DNA of 64,000 nt from Algoriphagus formosus (GTDB taxonomy: Bacteria > Bacteroidota > Bacteroidia > Cytophagales > Cyclobacteriaceae), in NCBI RefSeq assembly GCF_002807035.1, contig NZ_NIUC01000002.1, positions 1,207,267-1,271,266 of the forward strand. The letters are read 5' to 3'. Within the stretch, counting starts at the first letter, position 1. Each line of letters starts with the position of its first letter. The notes beneath the pieces are model-generated. The model saw only the letters and a list, made by a program, of their open reading frames with translations, was not told where the DNA came from and searched no databases. The position numbers were made by a program, and so were the translations under genes. Below are positions 7,501 through 16,144 of this stretch, one piece after another.

Positions 7501-9081
7501 TTAGATTCCTCCTCCTCCTGAGCTGCCAAAGTCCGTGATGGACTTGTTAGGATCAGTTCCCTTGTTCTGCTGATAGGTTGTATGAGCACCATAGACAGAA
7601 GTGATCAGAGCCTTAGGATTGTATCCAGAAGGCACGTAGGCAAAGACTGCCTCACCATAAGCAAATCCGGCACCCAGCCAGTATTCACCGAAGAGCTTCG
7701 CCTGGTAATCTTGCTTCTGTACATCGTTGATGACATTCGGCAAATCATTCTTGTGGCGGATTTTCTTCAAATTGATACCAGGAGTGGCAAAGAGGATCGG
7801 AGATCCATACATCCCTTCCATAGGCACCAATACCTGATTGGAGAAGTCGATTCGGTCGCCTCCGAAGTTCGGGTCAGTCGTACCGCTGCCGGCACCCCAA
7901 ACATTCTTATAGGCGATCTTGTAGCGTCTCCAAAACTCATAGGAGCAGGCAATGCTCATATTCAATGAGCGGAAGATAGGCGCAAGCCAGCCTGTATATT
8001 CCTGCATGAAGGTCAGCATCTCCTGATCCGTACAATTGGTGTAGTCAAAGCCATCACCGTCGAAGTATTTAAACCTCTTTGGATTACCGTTTTCCAAAGA
8101 ATCCACAAGCTGGGTTTCCAATCCGTCCATGGAGTTTTCCGGAGCAGTTCCGGCTTGTCCTTCTGATACTACACCGGCATCGACAAACTTACCCTTGAAG
8201 ATCATCCGCAGCTCGATGTCCTGCATCAGTTGCGGAAATACCAATTGACCCCAGATGTACTTCGTGATCGGCATCTGATCCACAGACAGCCCTTCATCAT
8301 ACATGTGCAGCATGTAAGATTCCAATACCTCAGAAGGAATCACCGGCATGTTGATCTTGTGACGATAGTTCTTGATCGTCAAAGGCTCAAACTTGGTCTG
8401 TCCTGAGGGTGTCCACTTGTTAGTGAACTGCTGAGACACCGAGGTGATCAGTGCCTGAGTCGCTCTCCACTCGGTGATAGCCATGCCTGAAGTGAAGTAT
8501 TGAGCCGAGCTAAATCCTGAGAACAGTGCTTTCACCTCTTCCAGATTGTTCTGGTTTTGGCTCAGGTAAGTACCGAACTCCTCCTTCAGATTGTCCACAT
8601 CGATCGTTTTGGCTGCTGCTTCCACGTCTCTCATGCGACCGGTCTTGATGAAGTGATTCACTTCGGCATAGTGTGCGGCTGTCACCTTGATGCCCTTGAT
8701 ACGAGGCACGTTTGCTTTGCCTTTGGGCAAGTCCTCAGCCGATACTTCCGGCTTCAGATCCTCTTCCTCCTCAGCACTGAGCGTACTGACGAGCTTCTGT
8801 AGCTTCGCCTTTTCGGCATTGGCCGTTGCCAGCTTTGCCTGAATGTCTGCTACCTCCTGCTTGTGCTTGTCTGCCAAGCCCAAGACTACATCGGCACCGA
8901 TGTCGGTGCTCTCCGACGCCTTGCCCCCGGATTGGATGTAGGCCTCAAATGATTTGGCCTTTTCCTCCCCCAGTAGCGTGGCGATTTCTGCGCGCTGGTC
9001 CTCAGTGAGGCCAGGCTTTTCATCGACTTTGAATTCTTTGATCCCAAAGTACTTCAGCATCGATGCCAAGAGTTTTTCCAT
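7501..9081 (-). CDS. Phage major capsid protein with an N-terminal scaffold-like region
   Basis: This encodes 526 residues. Residues 1-125 are charged and helical with a coiled coil at about 70-115 (VADIQAKLATANAEKAKLQK), as expected of a scaffolding or delta domain removed during prohead maturation. The S49 protease gene lies 18 bp upstream. Residues 150-510 look like a capsid shell domain (QQFTNKWTPSG, LVFPQLMQDIELRMIFKGKF, AKLFGEYWLGAGFAYGEAVFAYVP). The protein ends in GSSGGGGI, shared with the next gene. Gene order (protease, capsid, decoration-like) and size support the call; the HK97 fold itself cannot be shown from sequence alone. Confidence 0.75.
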   Translation of the reverse strand: MEKLLASMLKYFGIKEFKVDEKPGLTEDQRAEIATLLGEEKAKSFEAYIQSGGKASESTDIGADVVLGLADKHKQEVADIQAKLATANAEKAKLQKLVSTLSAEEEEDLKPEVSAEDLPKGKANVPRIKGIKVTAAHYAEVNHFIKTGRMRDVEAAAKTIDVDNLKEEFGTYLSQNQNNLEEVKALFSGFSSAQYFTSGMAITEWRATQALITSVSQQFTNKWTPSGQTKFEPLTIKNYRHKINMPVIPSEVLESYMLHMYDEGLSVDQMPITKYIWGQLVFPQLMQDIELRMIFKGKFVDAGVVSEGQAGTAPENSMDGLETQLVDSLENGNPKRFKYFDGDGFDYTNCTDQEMLTFMQEYTGWLAPIFRSLNMSIACSYEFWRRYKIAYKNVWGAGSGTTDPNFGGDRIDFSNQVLVPMEGMYGSPILFATPGINLKKIRHKNDLPNVINDVQKQDYQAKLFGEYWLGAGFAYGEAVFAYVPSGYNPKALITSVYGAHTTYQQNKGTDPNKSITDFGSSGGGGI

Positions 9082-9099
9082 CTGCTTGTGGTTAAATGG

Positions 9100-10056
9100 T
9101 TATATGATAGATTTTGCGTGAGTCAATGTCTGTGCGACCTGCACGGCAGTCATGCTGTCGCCGATCTTGTCAATCAGTCCGTATTCTTTCGCCTGATCGG
9201 CAAAGAAGGTGCGCCCGGTCAGGATCCCTTCCACATCGGTTTTCAGCTTTCCGTCCCGGTTGCGCTTCACCGCATCCTGGAATGATTTGGCCATCGGATC
9301 GAGGAAGTTTTGCTGGATGATGGCATAGTCTCCATCCAGCGCCTCTTGATAGCCTTCGTTTTTGTGCTCGCTGTAGGTCGAGTAGATGATGTGGGTTTTG
9401 ACACCTGCTTTGGACTGCAGCTCCCGATAGTCTGTCAGCTGGAGCATGACTCCGATACTGCCGACCATGGAGGAGATGCTGTTGTCCGCGACGATGTAAT
9501 CACTCTCGGATGCCGTCCAGTATCCTGCGGAGCAGGCCAGATCCAAAGAGGCCACAACAGGTTTCTTCTTGGATTTGGCATAGCGGATGGACTCGGTCAT
9601 GGGAGCGACTGCGTCGACTGCTCCCCCACCAGTGTCGATGTCCAAGACTATGGAGCCGATGTTTTTGTGATTGGCAGCCTCCATGATCATCCCGGCGATC
9701 TCCTTGGTGCCGTAGCTACACCATGTGCCGTACTTGAGCATGGTGCCTTTTACGGGAATGATAGCCGTGGATCCGGGAGCGGCATTCCCCCAGGGGTCGA
9801 GCTCCTCTTCTTCTTCGTACTCTTCCTCATCGTCCCACTCACGGAGCAGGACAGAAGAGCGGCGCTGATCCTCAGATATTGCGACCAGATGCATGGAACG
9901 GCGAGGCCTCATGCTGCTGAGCTTGACGGATTTCTGGCTGATGATCTCCCGTGCCTGATCGATCAGGCCCGAAAGCTCCTCCGGACGGACAAAGAAATGT
10001 CCCCTGGCGATCTGGGAAATCAGTAAGAATGGCCAATTGGCGGCAAGTCTGTGCAT
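9100..10056 (-). CDS. Prohead maturation protease, S49 (SppA/ClpP-fold) family
   Basis: This encodes 318 residues. From about residue 95 it has the S49 core: SIVLDIDTGGGAVDAV, the nucleophile motif LACSAGYW (Ser176) and SSMVGSIGV. Lys232 in YSEHKNEG lies 56 residues after the Ser, the expected place for the catalytic Lys of the Ser-Lys dyad. An unusually acidic run (DDEEEYEEEEELDP, about 75-88) separates an 70-residue N-terminal region from the protease domain and may be a self-cleavage or capsid-targeting segment. There is no signal peptide, so this is a capsid protease and not an envelope SppA. It lies directly upstream of the major capsid gene. Confidence 0.85.
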   Translation of the reverse strand: MHRLAANWPFLLISQIARGHFFVRPEELSGLIDQAREIISQKSVKLSSMRPRRSMHLVAISEDQRRSSVLLREWDDEEEYEEEEELDPWGNAAPGSTAIIPVKGTMLKYGTWCSYGTKEIAGMIMEAANHKNIGSIVLDIDTGGGAVDAVAPMTESIRYAKSKKKPVVASLDLACSAGYWTASESDYIVADNSISSMVGSIGVMLQLTDYRELQSKAGVKTHIIYSTYSEHKNEGYQEALDGDYAIIQQNFLDPMAKSFQDAVKRNRDGKLKTDVEGILTGRTFFADQAKEYGLIDKIGDSMTAVQVAQTLTHAKSII

Positions 10057-10074
10057 TGTTCTGTGGTCTGACTA

Positions 10075-10096
10075 GTATTCTGGAATACAAGAATAC
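10075..10096. repeat. Inverted repeat between two phage genes
   Basis: GTATTCT (10075-10081) and AGAATAC (10090-10096) form a 7-bp inverted repeat with an 8-bp spacer in the 95-bp gap upstream of the protease gene. It could be an operator or promoter element for the head genes. No T run follows it on either strand, so it is unlikely to be a terminator. Confidence 0.35.
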
Positions 10097-10151
10097 CCAG
10101 GCACAGATGCCATAGAAAGGACGGGGAAAGGGGCTTTTTCTCAATTAATTA

Positions 10152-10937
10152 TCAGCCTAAGTCAACTGCTCTGACAAGAATCTCCTTATTAGAATCAATT
10201 TCAAATGAGTGATTGAATGTGCCCGTGCCAGGTATGCTTACAGGCTGCGAATCAATCAATACTGAATCAATCAGCAGCTGAAGGAAAGGAGATTCTGGTG
10301 AACCCTCTGCTATATCCAAATAGGAATATTGAATTCGAATCGTGTCACCCTGAAATACATTGACAGTACCGGTACCATTGCCAAACTGCTCCAGCTTTAG
10401 TACTTCATTGGCATATATCCTCACATTTGCATCAATAAAGTCAGGCTCAGATTCCCACTCTGACAGTTCATAAGATATGGTAAGTGGAACAGGATCAGGT
10501 TCGGGTTCCGGCTCTGGCTCTGGATCAGGCTCAGATTCAACTTCTTCAGGCTCTCCTGCAAAGATCCATGGGAAATGCCAGGACTGATGGCTGAAGGAAA
10601 TGGGCTTCTGCCGGATGCTGACTGTCTCATCCAGTCGCACGGGCAGGTCAGGGTCTCCTATTATATACTGTGTCTCATCCTTGTCCAGTGTGATTCGGAT
10701 AATGACGATCTGATGAAGGTCCAGTTTGCTCCGGAGCATGGCTGAGAAGCTGGACTCGTAGAGCCTCCCTGCTTTGGTGTGTGACTTTCGCACGCTGAGG
10801 GTGGCACCGGGGATGATGGGAATCTCCGTCCAGGAGGCATCGATGAGAAGGTGACCTTCCGATGCTTCGATAAAGGTATTGATCGCGGAGACGGGAGCGT
10901 ATTCCAGGCGGCAGATGTTGCTGATGCGTTCGGTCAT
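10152..10937 (-). CDS. Two-domain phage protein with an Asp/Glu-Pro repeat linker
   Basis: This encodes 261 residues. The N-terminal 125 residues form one unit that ends near a W-rich stretch (SHQSWHFPWIF). A linker of alternating Pro with Asp/Glu (EPDPEPEPEPEPDP, about 140-153) follows, and then a beta-rich C-terminal domain of about 105 residues resembling an Ig-like or carbohydrate-binding sandwich. The codons of the linker make a short imperfect tandem repeat on the DNA. The C-terminal domain is more AT-rich than the N-terminal one, so it may be a later addition. It probably belongs to the virion (accessory or display protein). Function unknown. Confidence 0.5.
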   Translation of the reverse strand: MTERISNICRLEYAPVSAINTFIEASEGHLLIDASWTEIPIIPGATLSVRKSHTKAGRLYESSFSAMLRSKLDLHQIVIIRITLDKDETQYIIGDPDLPVRLDETVSIRQKPISFSHQSWHFPWIFAGEPEEVESEPDPEPEPEPEPDPVPLTISYELSEWESEPDFIDANVRIYANEVLKLEQFGNGTGTVNVFQGDTIRIQYSYLDIAEGSPESPFLQLLIDSVLIDSQPVSIPGTGTFNHSFEIDSNKEILVRAVDLG

Positions 10938-10979
10938 TTTTACGAGTGTTTTTCGTGATATCGGCGAAAGAAATCCGGG

Positions 10980-11513
10980 TTATTTTTGAAGGTATTTTTC
11001 GGGCTCGCACTCGATCCGCTGATTGCGGGACCAGGCTTTTTGAAAGAGCTGATTCACCTGCTCCTCAAAGGCCCGGAGCTCCTCCCGGTACTGGCGCTTT
11101 TTGATGGTCTCATTGTCTGAAAACAAGCTGGTCAATTTCCGCGACACGATATAGGACTCAATGATGTCTTTCTGCTGATAGCCTTTACGCAGTCCCTTCA
11201 GGTAGTATCGGTCCATATCCAGATTGTAGATGACCTCCAGAAGATCATTGAGCCGGTGGATGTCCTCGGCGGTATAGTGCAGAAAGTGACCGGGTGCCGT
11301 ATCCAGTCCCTTGCAGCGGGGCAGGCGAAGCATGATCGTACCCTCGGTCGGCTCCTCCCGGATGGGTCGGTCGGCATAGCGCACAAAGCAGGTAAGCAAC
11401 TTGCCCGCTTCGGTCTCGCGGGTGACTCTCAGACTGCCGTCGGGCAGCTCTTCAAACAGGTAATGGAGAAACAGCCGGATGTGCTGCTTTTTGACCGTGA
11501 ACGCTATCTTCAT
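10980..11513 (-). CDS. Phage protein of unknown function, first gene of the late operon
   Basis: This encodes 177 residues from ATG 11513 (MKIAFTVKKQ). An in-frame ATG at 11558 would put the coding region across the operator-like TTGC repeats at 11541-11575, so the later start is preferred. The protein is soluble and basic, with a helical Arg/Lys/Glu-rich C-terminal half (about 85-165). It is the first minus-strand gene downstream of the defence cassette and of an operator shared with the immunity region, so it probably opens the late transcript. No motif identifies its role. Confidence 0.55.
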   Translation of the reverse strand: MKIAFTVKKQHIRLFLHYLFEELPDGSLRVTRETEAGKLLTCFVRYADRPIREEPTEGTIMLRLPRCKGLDTAPGHFLHYTAEDIHRLNDLLEVIYNLDMDRYYLKGLRKGYQQKDIIESYIVSRKLTSLFSDNETIKKRQYREELRAFEEQVNQLFQKAWSRNQRIECEPEKYLQK

Positions 11514-11540
11514 GCAGGCTTTTTTCTTAAAAATAACCGT

Positions 11541-11576
11541 GTTGCATGAGTATTGCAACTATTGCGCCAACGCAAC
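11541..11576. promoter_or_regulatory. Operator-like TTGC/GCAA repeats upstream of the late module
   Basis: GTTGCA (11541-11546) and TTGCAAC (11553-11559) form one inverted pair. TTGCGCCAACGCAA (11562-11575) is a second, near-perfect dyad. The same 14-mer with one change (TTGCGTCAACGCAA) lies in the immunity region at 22723-22736, so a single repressor may bind both places. It lies 30-60 bp upstream of the preferred start of the first late gene, the right place for an operator. Confidence 0.6.
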
Positions 11577-11718
11577 AGCAAAACTTTTCAGTCTGAGTTT
11601 TACCCCAAAAAGTTGTGTTTTTGTAACTCCCTAATTCGGGATAGTTAACTAATTGAATTTCAATATTTTGATCTGTTAAGAAACTGAAAAACGCTTTCTT
11701 AACCGTAACGCCTTGAAG

Positions 11719-11765
11719 TTGTAACCGGAAACTTTTGGTTTTGCGGTTACAAACTTTTTGTAACC
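11719..11765. repeat. Inverted and direct repeats in the intergenic region before the defence cassette
   Basis: TTGTAACCG (11719-11727) and CGGTTACAA (11744-11752) form a perfect 9-bp inverted repeat, and TTGTAACC recurs directly at 11758-11765; a shorter TTGTAAC lies at 11621-11627. Several TTAAGAA/TTCTTAA words are interspersed. The set could bind a regulator of the cassette or be left from an insertion event. The whole gap 11,577-12,109 shows no convincing gene: minus-strand frames across it have no family features. Confidence 0.4.
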
Positions 11766-11934
11766 AGCCCTTTTTTGACACAGAAAAATAACTCAGTTCT
11801 TAACGCTGTATCTTTTTGATTTTCAGGGGTATTATTATAGAATTTATTCTTTTGTTAAGAAGTTACATTTTTTTTGAGTAAAATTAAGTTTGAAGGATAC
11901 AAAGGAAAAGAGCCGTAGAAGATCCGGGTAAAGT

Positions 11935-12045
11935 AGAGGGCCATCAGCGTCCCTGGAGCAGAGCTCCGCGACAGGTATCTGTAACCCCGTGTGCCACGGG
12001 CTGAATACGATGGGGAAGGAGAGAGCCGGCCACTGAAGGTCTTTA
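11935..12045. other. GC-rich island with three consecutive hairpins (possible ncRNA or dispersed repeat)
   Basis: Within an AT-rich gap, about 110 bp are strongly GC-rich and contain GGAGC/GCTCC (11955-11967), ACAG/CTGT (11971-11982) and CCCGTG/CACGGG (11986-12000) in series. No coding pattern is evident on either strand. It may be a small structured RNA, the 5' leader of the cassette gene at 12,110, or a copy of a genome-wide repeat. Only the base composition and the hairpins are observed. Confidence 0.35.
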
Positions 12046-12109
12046 GAATCGCGTATATGAAAAAAGCCTGTACGTGAGGACATACAGTCGAAAATAGAAG
12101 CTTAAAAAG

Positions 12110-12910
12110 ATGACAGAATTTTTTAGAGATTTTTTCCAATCAGTGAGTGACCGATTGAGAAACAGGGTTTTTGGCCCTTTTTTACTTGCCTTTTTATTTT
12201 GGAACTGGAGACCTATTTTACTTATTCTAGCCTCCAACAAGCCCATAGAACAGGTAATTCGACATATTGAGGTTGTGGGATACTTTAATATTTGGAATAT
12301 TCTTGTATACCCCCTTAGTATTTCAATCTTATATTCTATTTCACAACCTTTTATCAATCATTTTTTAGGAAAATTAATTAGATGGCCTTTAAAAAAAGGA
12401 ATTGAGAGCACTTACGAATTGAAAAAAGAGCGAAAAAAAGGAGAATTAAAATTAGCTGATTTAGAATTTGAAATTCAGGAAGCGAAGGCTGGCACAGTAA
12501 AATATGAAGAGCTCAATAATAAAATTAAATCCTTAGAAGAGCAAAATGAATTGATTTCTACTGACAATAAAAAACTAAGGGATTCTGAAATTAAATTAAA
12601 ATCACAGACTATCAATTACCAAAATAGATTAACGGACTATTCAAGCAGCTATTCAAAATATATCCTTGATTTAATGCAATCAAGGTATCCGGACAATGAA
12701 AAATGGGAATTAGTAAAAGCTCTAGAACTTTTAGACCGAGGCGATGTAGACTTAGATGTTATTAGCAATGAAGTAAAAAATGATTTGAATTACTTTAAAA
12801 TTGTGGAAACCCAAAGAGAAATAGGCACGGATAAACGTGCTTACTTTCTTACAGATTTTGGCAAACTTTTTATTTCCGATTTAAACCTAAAGCTTAATGA
12901 CAACCGCTGA
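12110..12910 (+). CDS. Two-transmembrane, coiled-coil protein coupled to the restriction-modification gene
   Basis: This encodes 266 residues. Two hydrophobic segments (about 20-40, VFGPFLLAFLFWNWRPILLIL, and about 64-85) form a membrane hairpin. A basic loop and a long charged coiled coil follow (about 100-175, LKKERKKGELKLADLEFEIQ, then LNNKIKSLEEQNELIS), and then a C-terminal domain of about 75 residues that may be winged-helix-like (ending ERIG..., RAYFLTDFGKLF). Its stop overlaps the next start by 14 bp, so it is co-translated with the restriction enzyme. Membrane plus cytosolic sensor architecture is common in phage-exclusion proteins, but the role is inferred. It is strongly AT-rich compared with the phage genes. 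Confidence 0.6.
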   Translation: MTEFFRDFFQSVSDRLRNRVFGPFLLAFLFWNWRPILLILASNKPIEQVIRHIEVVGYFNIWNILVYPLSISILYSISQPFINHFLGKLIRWPLKKGIESTYELKKERKKGELKLADLEFEIQEAKAGTVKYEELNNKIKSLEEQNELISTDNKKLRDSEIKLKSQTINYQNRLTDYSSSYSKYILDLMQSRYPDNEKWELVKALELLDRGDVDLDVISNEVKNDLNYFKIVETQREIGTDKRAYFLTDFGKLFISDLNLKLNDNR

Positions 12911-15900
12911 TTACATCCAATCCATCAATTCCCGATTCCGTACTGGACACGCCACAGAGCACACGTTTAGAGGAGATTTGCAGCATTTGATCGAATCTCT
13001 CGTGCCAGATATAGCTGCTACCAACGAACCCAAGCGGCAAGCCTGCGGAGCTCCGGATTACATCTTGACCAATAAAAAAGGAATACCAGTTGGCTATATC
13101 GAGGCCAAAGACATCGGGGATAATGATCTGACCGGATCCAAAAAGAACGGGAACAAGGAGCAGTTTGACCGCTACAAAGGTTCTTTGGATAATCTGATCT
13201 TCACGGACTATTTGGATTTCTACTATTACCGGGGAGGAGAGCTGGCCACCTCCGTTCGGATCGGTGTCATCGATCAAGGTAAAATCCTTCCGCTACCTCA
13301 TAATTTCCCGGCTTTCGAGCTTCTCATCAAGGAATTCACCACGCATATTGGCCAGTCTATTAAAAGCCCTAAAAAGCTGGCAGAAATGATGGCAGGGAAA
13401 GCCCGCCTTTTGGCGAATGTGATTTTCAATGCCCTGGAAAGTGATGATGAACACGAGGACAATTCCACCCTTCGTGAGCAAATGGCTGCCTTCAAGGAGA
13501 TCCTGATTCATGATATTACCAACAAACAGTTTTCAGACGTTTATGCCCAGACCATCGCCTATGGGATGTTTGCCGCGCGACTTTATGATGATAGCCTGGA
13601 TACCTTTAGCCGACAGGAAGCGGCCGAACTGATCCCCAAGTCCAACCCTTTCCTGCGAAAGCTCTTCCAATACATCGCAGGCTACGACCTCGATGATCGG
13701 ATTACCTGGATCGTGGATGCCCTAGCAGATATTTTTCGGGCAGCGGATGTCAAATCCATCCTAAAAAACTTCGGAAAGGCTACCAAGATGGAGGATCCCA
13801 TCATCCACTTTTACGAGGACTTCCTGACCCAGTACGATCCCAAGCTTCGTAAGCAGCGTGGGGTCTGGTACACGCCCCATCCCGTGGTGAACTTTATTAT
13901 CCGGGGAGTAGATGAAATTTTGATCACTGAATTCGGCTTACCCATGGGCTTGGCCGATACCTCCAAGACAAAGATCAAAGTTCCCATTCCTACGCATGAT
14001 AAGCGATTCTCCGGAGGCATGCGGGAAGTCGAGCAGGAAGTACATCGGGTGCAGTTCCTCGATCCTGCTACTGGCACGGGGACCTTTGTGGCGGAGGCGA
14101 TCCAACAGATCTATGATAAAATGAAAGGGCAACAAGGGCTCTGGAATAGCTATGTGGAAAATCACCTGCTTCCCAGGGTCAACGGCTTCGAACTCTTGAT
14201 GGCTTCCTATGCTATGGCGCACTTGAAGCTGGATTTGCTACTGAAGCAAACCGGCTATACCGGAACTAAAAATCAACGATTCCGCATCTACCTGACCAAT
14301 TCCCTGGAGGAATACCACAAAGACACCGGAACCCTTTTCGCCAACTGGCTATCTACAGAAGCTTCCGAAGCCAATCAAATCAAACGGGATGCGCCTGTGA
14401 TGATCGTGGCAGGAAATCCGCCTTATTCGGTGAGTAGTACAAATAAGGGAGGGTGGATTGAAAGCTTGGTGTCGGATTATAAAAAGGATCTAAATGAGCG
14501 AAATATCCAACCACTTTCGGATGATTATATCAAATTCATTCGCTATGGGCAGCACTTTATAGAAAAGAACGGCTCAGGTATTTTAGCCTTCATTACCAAC
14601 AATAGCTTCTTGGACGGCTTGATACATCGGCAAATGCGAAGGAATCTTTTAGAGACTTTTGATAAAATCTATATTATTGATTTGCATGGGAATTCTAAGA
14701 AGAAAGAGGTGGCTTTAGATGGATCAAAGGATGAAAACGTGTTTGATATTCAACAAGGTGTAAGTATCAATTTTCTTATTAAATCTAAACCAAAACCTGA
14801 TAAAGGTTTAGCAGAAATTTACAATTGGAATATTTATGGGAAAAGAGAATTGAAGTACAATCTTCTTAATTCTAATAGTCTCCGTGGAATAGAATGGGAG
14901 AAATTAACACCAAACTTTCCAAATTTCTTTTTCGTGCCAAAAGACTTCCTTGGTCAAAGTGATTATGAAAATGGCTTTAAAATGAATGAGATTTTTAAGG
15001 TAAGCGCTAACGGGATAAAAACTCAGAATGATAGCGCAAGTATAGCTTTTAATTTGGATGAAGCCGATAGACTTTTTCTTGACTTCAAAAATCTATCTGA
15101 TAAAGAAATAAAAGAAAAATATGGATTTAAAGATGTTAGAGATTGGCAAGTTTCACTCGCAAAAGAGGATATAAATAAAAATTCACTTCTAACTAGAGAC
15201 TTGCTTTATCGACCTTTTGATTTCAGAAAAATGAATTTCACTGGCAAAACAAAAGGAATAATGGGGTATCCTAGAATAAATTTAATGCGAAATTTCATTT
15301 CAGGAGAAAATGTAGGGCTAATCTTCGTTACTCAATCGCAAGCTGCAAACTTGGAATTTTTTGATTGTGCTTATATAACAAAACATGTTGCTGATACAAA
15401 TATGTTTAGAAGAGGCGGGCCCTCAGTTTTCCCTTTATACCTCTATCCCGAATCTTCCGCTCAGTTAAGTTTGGATTCGGCCGAGACCCGTACGCCCAAT
15501 CTGAATCTGGAAATCCTGGATCAGATTGCGAAGGGCTTGGGATTGAGTTTTGTACCGGAGAAAGTACCCTTCGAACTTCCCAACTCTAGTTGGTCAGGTG
15601 CTCAGGGTGACAGTTTTGCACCGATTGATTTGTTGGATTACATCTATGCCGTGCTGCATAGCCCAAGCTATCGGGAGACCTACAAGGAGTTTTTGAAGAT
15701 CGACTTCCCGAGAGTGCCCTATCCCACGGATGTGGAAAAATTCTGGAAGCTTGTAGCCCTAGGCGGCGAACTCCGACAACTTCACCTGATGGAAAGCCCG
15801 GCACTCTCTCAGTTCATTACACAGTATCCCGTAGGTGGAGAGAATGAGGTAGAGAAGCCAAAGTTTGTGCCGTCATCGCGAGCGGAGCGAAGCGATCTCC

Positions 15901-16139
15901 CCCTTACTGGCCGAATCTACATCAATTCGGAACAGTATTTTGATGGAGTTCCTGAAGTCGCCTGGAACTTCTATATCGGTGGCTACCAACCCGCTCAGAA
16001 ATGGCTTAAAGACCGAAAAGGCAGAGTTCTAGATTTCGAGGATATCATGTACTATCAAAGGATTATCAAGGCCTTGGTGGAGACTGACCGGGTGATGAAG
16101 GAAATTGATGAAATTGAAATTGTAAACTCTAAAAATTAA
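12897..16139 (+). CDS. Type IIG-like restriction-modification enzyme (nuclease and adenine methyltransferase fused)
   Basis: This encodes 1080 residues. The N-terminal nuclease has APDYILTN...VGYIEAKDIG: Asp54, Glu69 and Lys71 form a PD-(D/E)xK site. A helical connector leads to an N6-adenine methyltransferase with GVWYTPHPVV (motif X region), FLDPATGTGTF (motif I, SAM binding) and NPPY (motif IV) at about residue 508. The rest is a target-recognition domain and C-terminal region. There is no helicase domain, so it is not Type I or Type ISP. Bases 14,430-15,420 are much more AT-rich than the flanks and coincide with the expected specificity region. A REP-like sequence is embedded in frame at 15,872-15,902. 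It lies against the phage genes on the opposite strand. Confidence 0.85.
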   Translation: MTTADYIQSINSRFRTGHATEHTFRGDLQHLIESLVPDIAATNEPKRQACGAPDYILTNKKGIPVGYIEAKDIGDNDLTGSKKNGNKEQFDRYKGSLDNLIFTDYLDFYYYRGGELATSVRIGVIDQGKILPLPHNFPAFELLIKEFTTHIGQSIKSPKKLAEMMAGKARLLANVIFNALESDDEHEDNSTLREQMAAFKEILIHDITNKQFSDVYAQTIAYGMFAARLYDDSLDTFSRQEAAELIPKSNPFLRKLFQYIAGYDLDDRITWIVDALADIFRAADVKSILKNFGKATKMEDPIIHFYEDFLTQYDPKLRKQRGVWYTPHPVVNFIIRGVDEILITEFGLPMGLADTSKTKIKVPIPTHDKRFSGGMREVEQEVHRVQFLDPATGTGTFVAEAIQQIYDKMKGQQGLWNSYVENHLLPRVNGFELLMASYAMAHLKLDLLLKQTGYTGTKNQRFRIYLTNSLEEYHKDTGTLFANWLSTEASEANQIKRDAPVMIVAGNPPYSVSSTNKGGWIESLVSDYKKDLNERNIQPLSDDYIKFIRYGQHFIEKNGSGILAFITNNSFLDGLIHRQMRRNLLETFDKIYIIDLHGNSKKKEVALDGSKDENVFDIQQGVSINFLIKSKPKPDKGLAEIYNWNIYGKRELKYNLLNSNSLRGIEWEKLTPNFPNFFFVPKDFLGQSDYENGFKMNEIFKVSANGIKTQNDSASIAFNLDEADRLFLDFKNLSDKEIKEKYGFKDVRDWQVSLAKEDINKNSLLTRDLLYRPFDFRKMNFTGKTKGIMGYPRINLMRNFISGENVGLIFVTQSQAANLEFFDCAYITKHVADTNMFRRGGPSVFPLYLYPESSAQLSLDSAETRTPNLNLEILDQIAKGLGLSFVPEKVPFELPNSSWSGAQGDSFAPIDLLDYIYAVLHSPSYRETYKEFLKIDFPRVPYPTDVEKFWKLVALGGELRQLHLMESPALSQFITQYPVGGENEVEKPKFVPSSRAERSDLPLTGRIYINSEQYFDGVPEVAWNFYIGGYQPAQKWLKDRKGRVLDFEDIMYYQRIIKALVETDRVMKEIDEIEIVNSKN
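15872..15902. repeat. REP-like palindromic repeat inside a coding sequence
   Basis: The sequence has ATCGC and GCGAT arms around a GAGCGGAGCGAA centre and is followed by CTCC, the look of the intergenic GCGAGGAGCGAAGCGA-type repeats common in Bacteroidota. It is translated as SSRAERSDLP within the C-terminal part of the restriction enzyme and keeps the reading frame. Family membership is from recollection of the general pattern, not a search. Confidence 0.55.
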
Positions 16140-16144
16140 TATAT

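Noticed and set aside
9310..10026. Long plus-strand open frame (238 codons) opposite the protease gene
   Set aside because: It lies wholly antisense to the S49 protease gene, which has clear motifs; its composition (His/Gly/Asp-rich) is that of a mirror frame.
11527..11781. Minus-strand open frame of 84 codons before the late module
   Set aside because: It covers the operator repeats and the inverted repeat, has a Cys cluster with no family meaning, and its end overlaps the first late gene; more likely non-coding.
11844..12357. Several overlapping minus-strand frames at the cassette start
   Set aside because: They span the GC-rich hairpin island and run antisense into the two-TM gene; no consistent protein features.
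12897..16139. Type I or Type ISP restriction enzyme
   Set aside because: No helicase motifs lie between the nuclease and methyltransferase domains, and there is no separate specificity or helicase gene.
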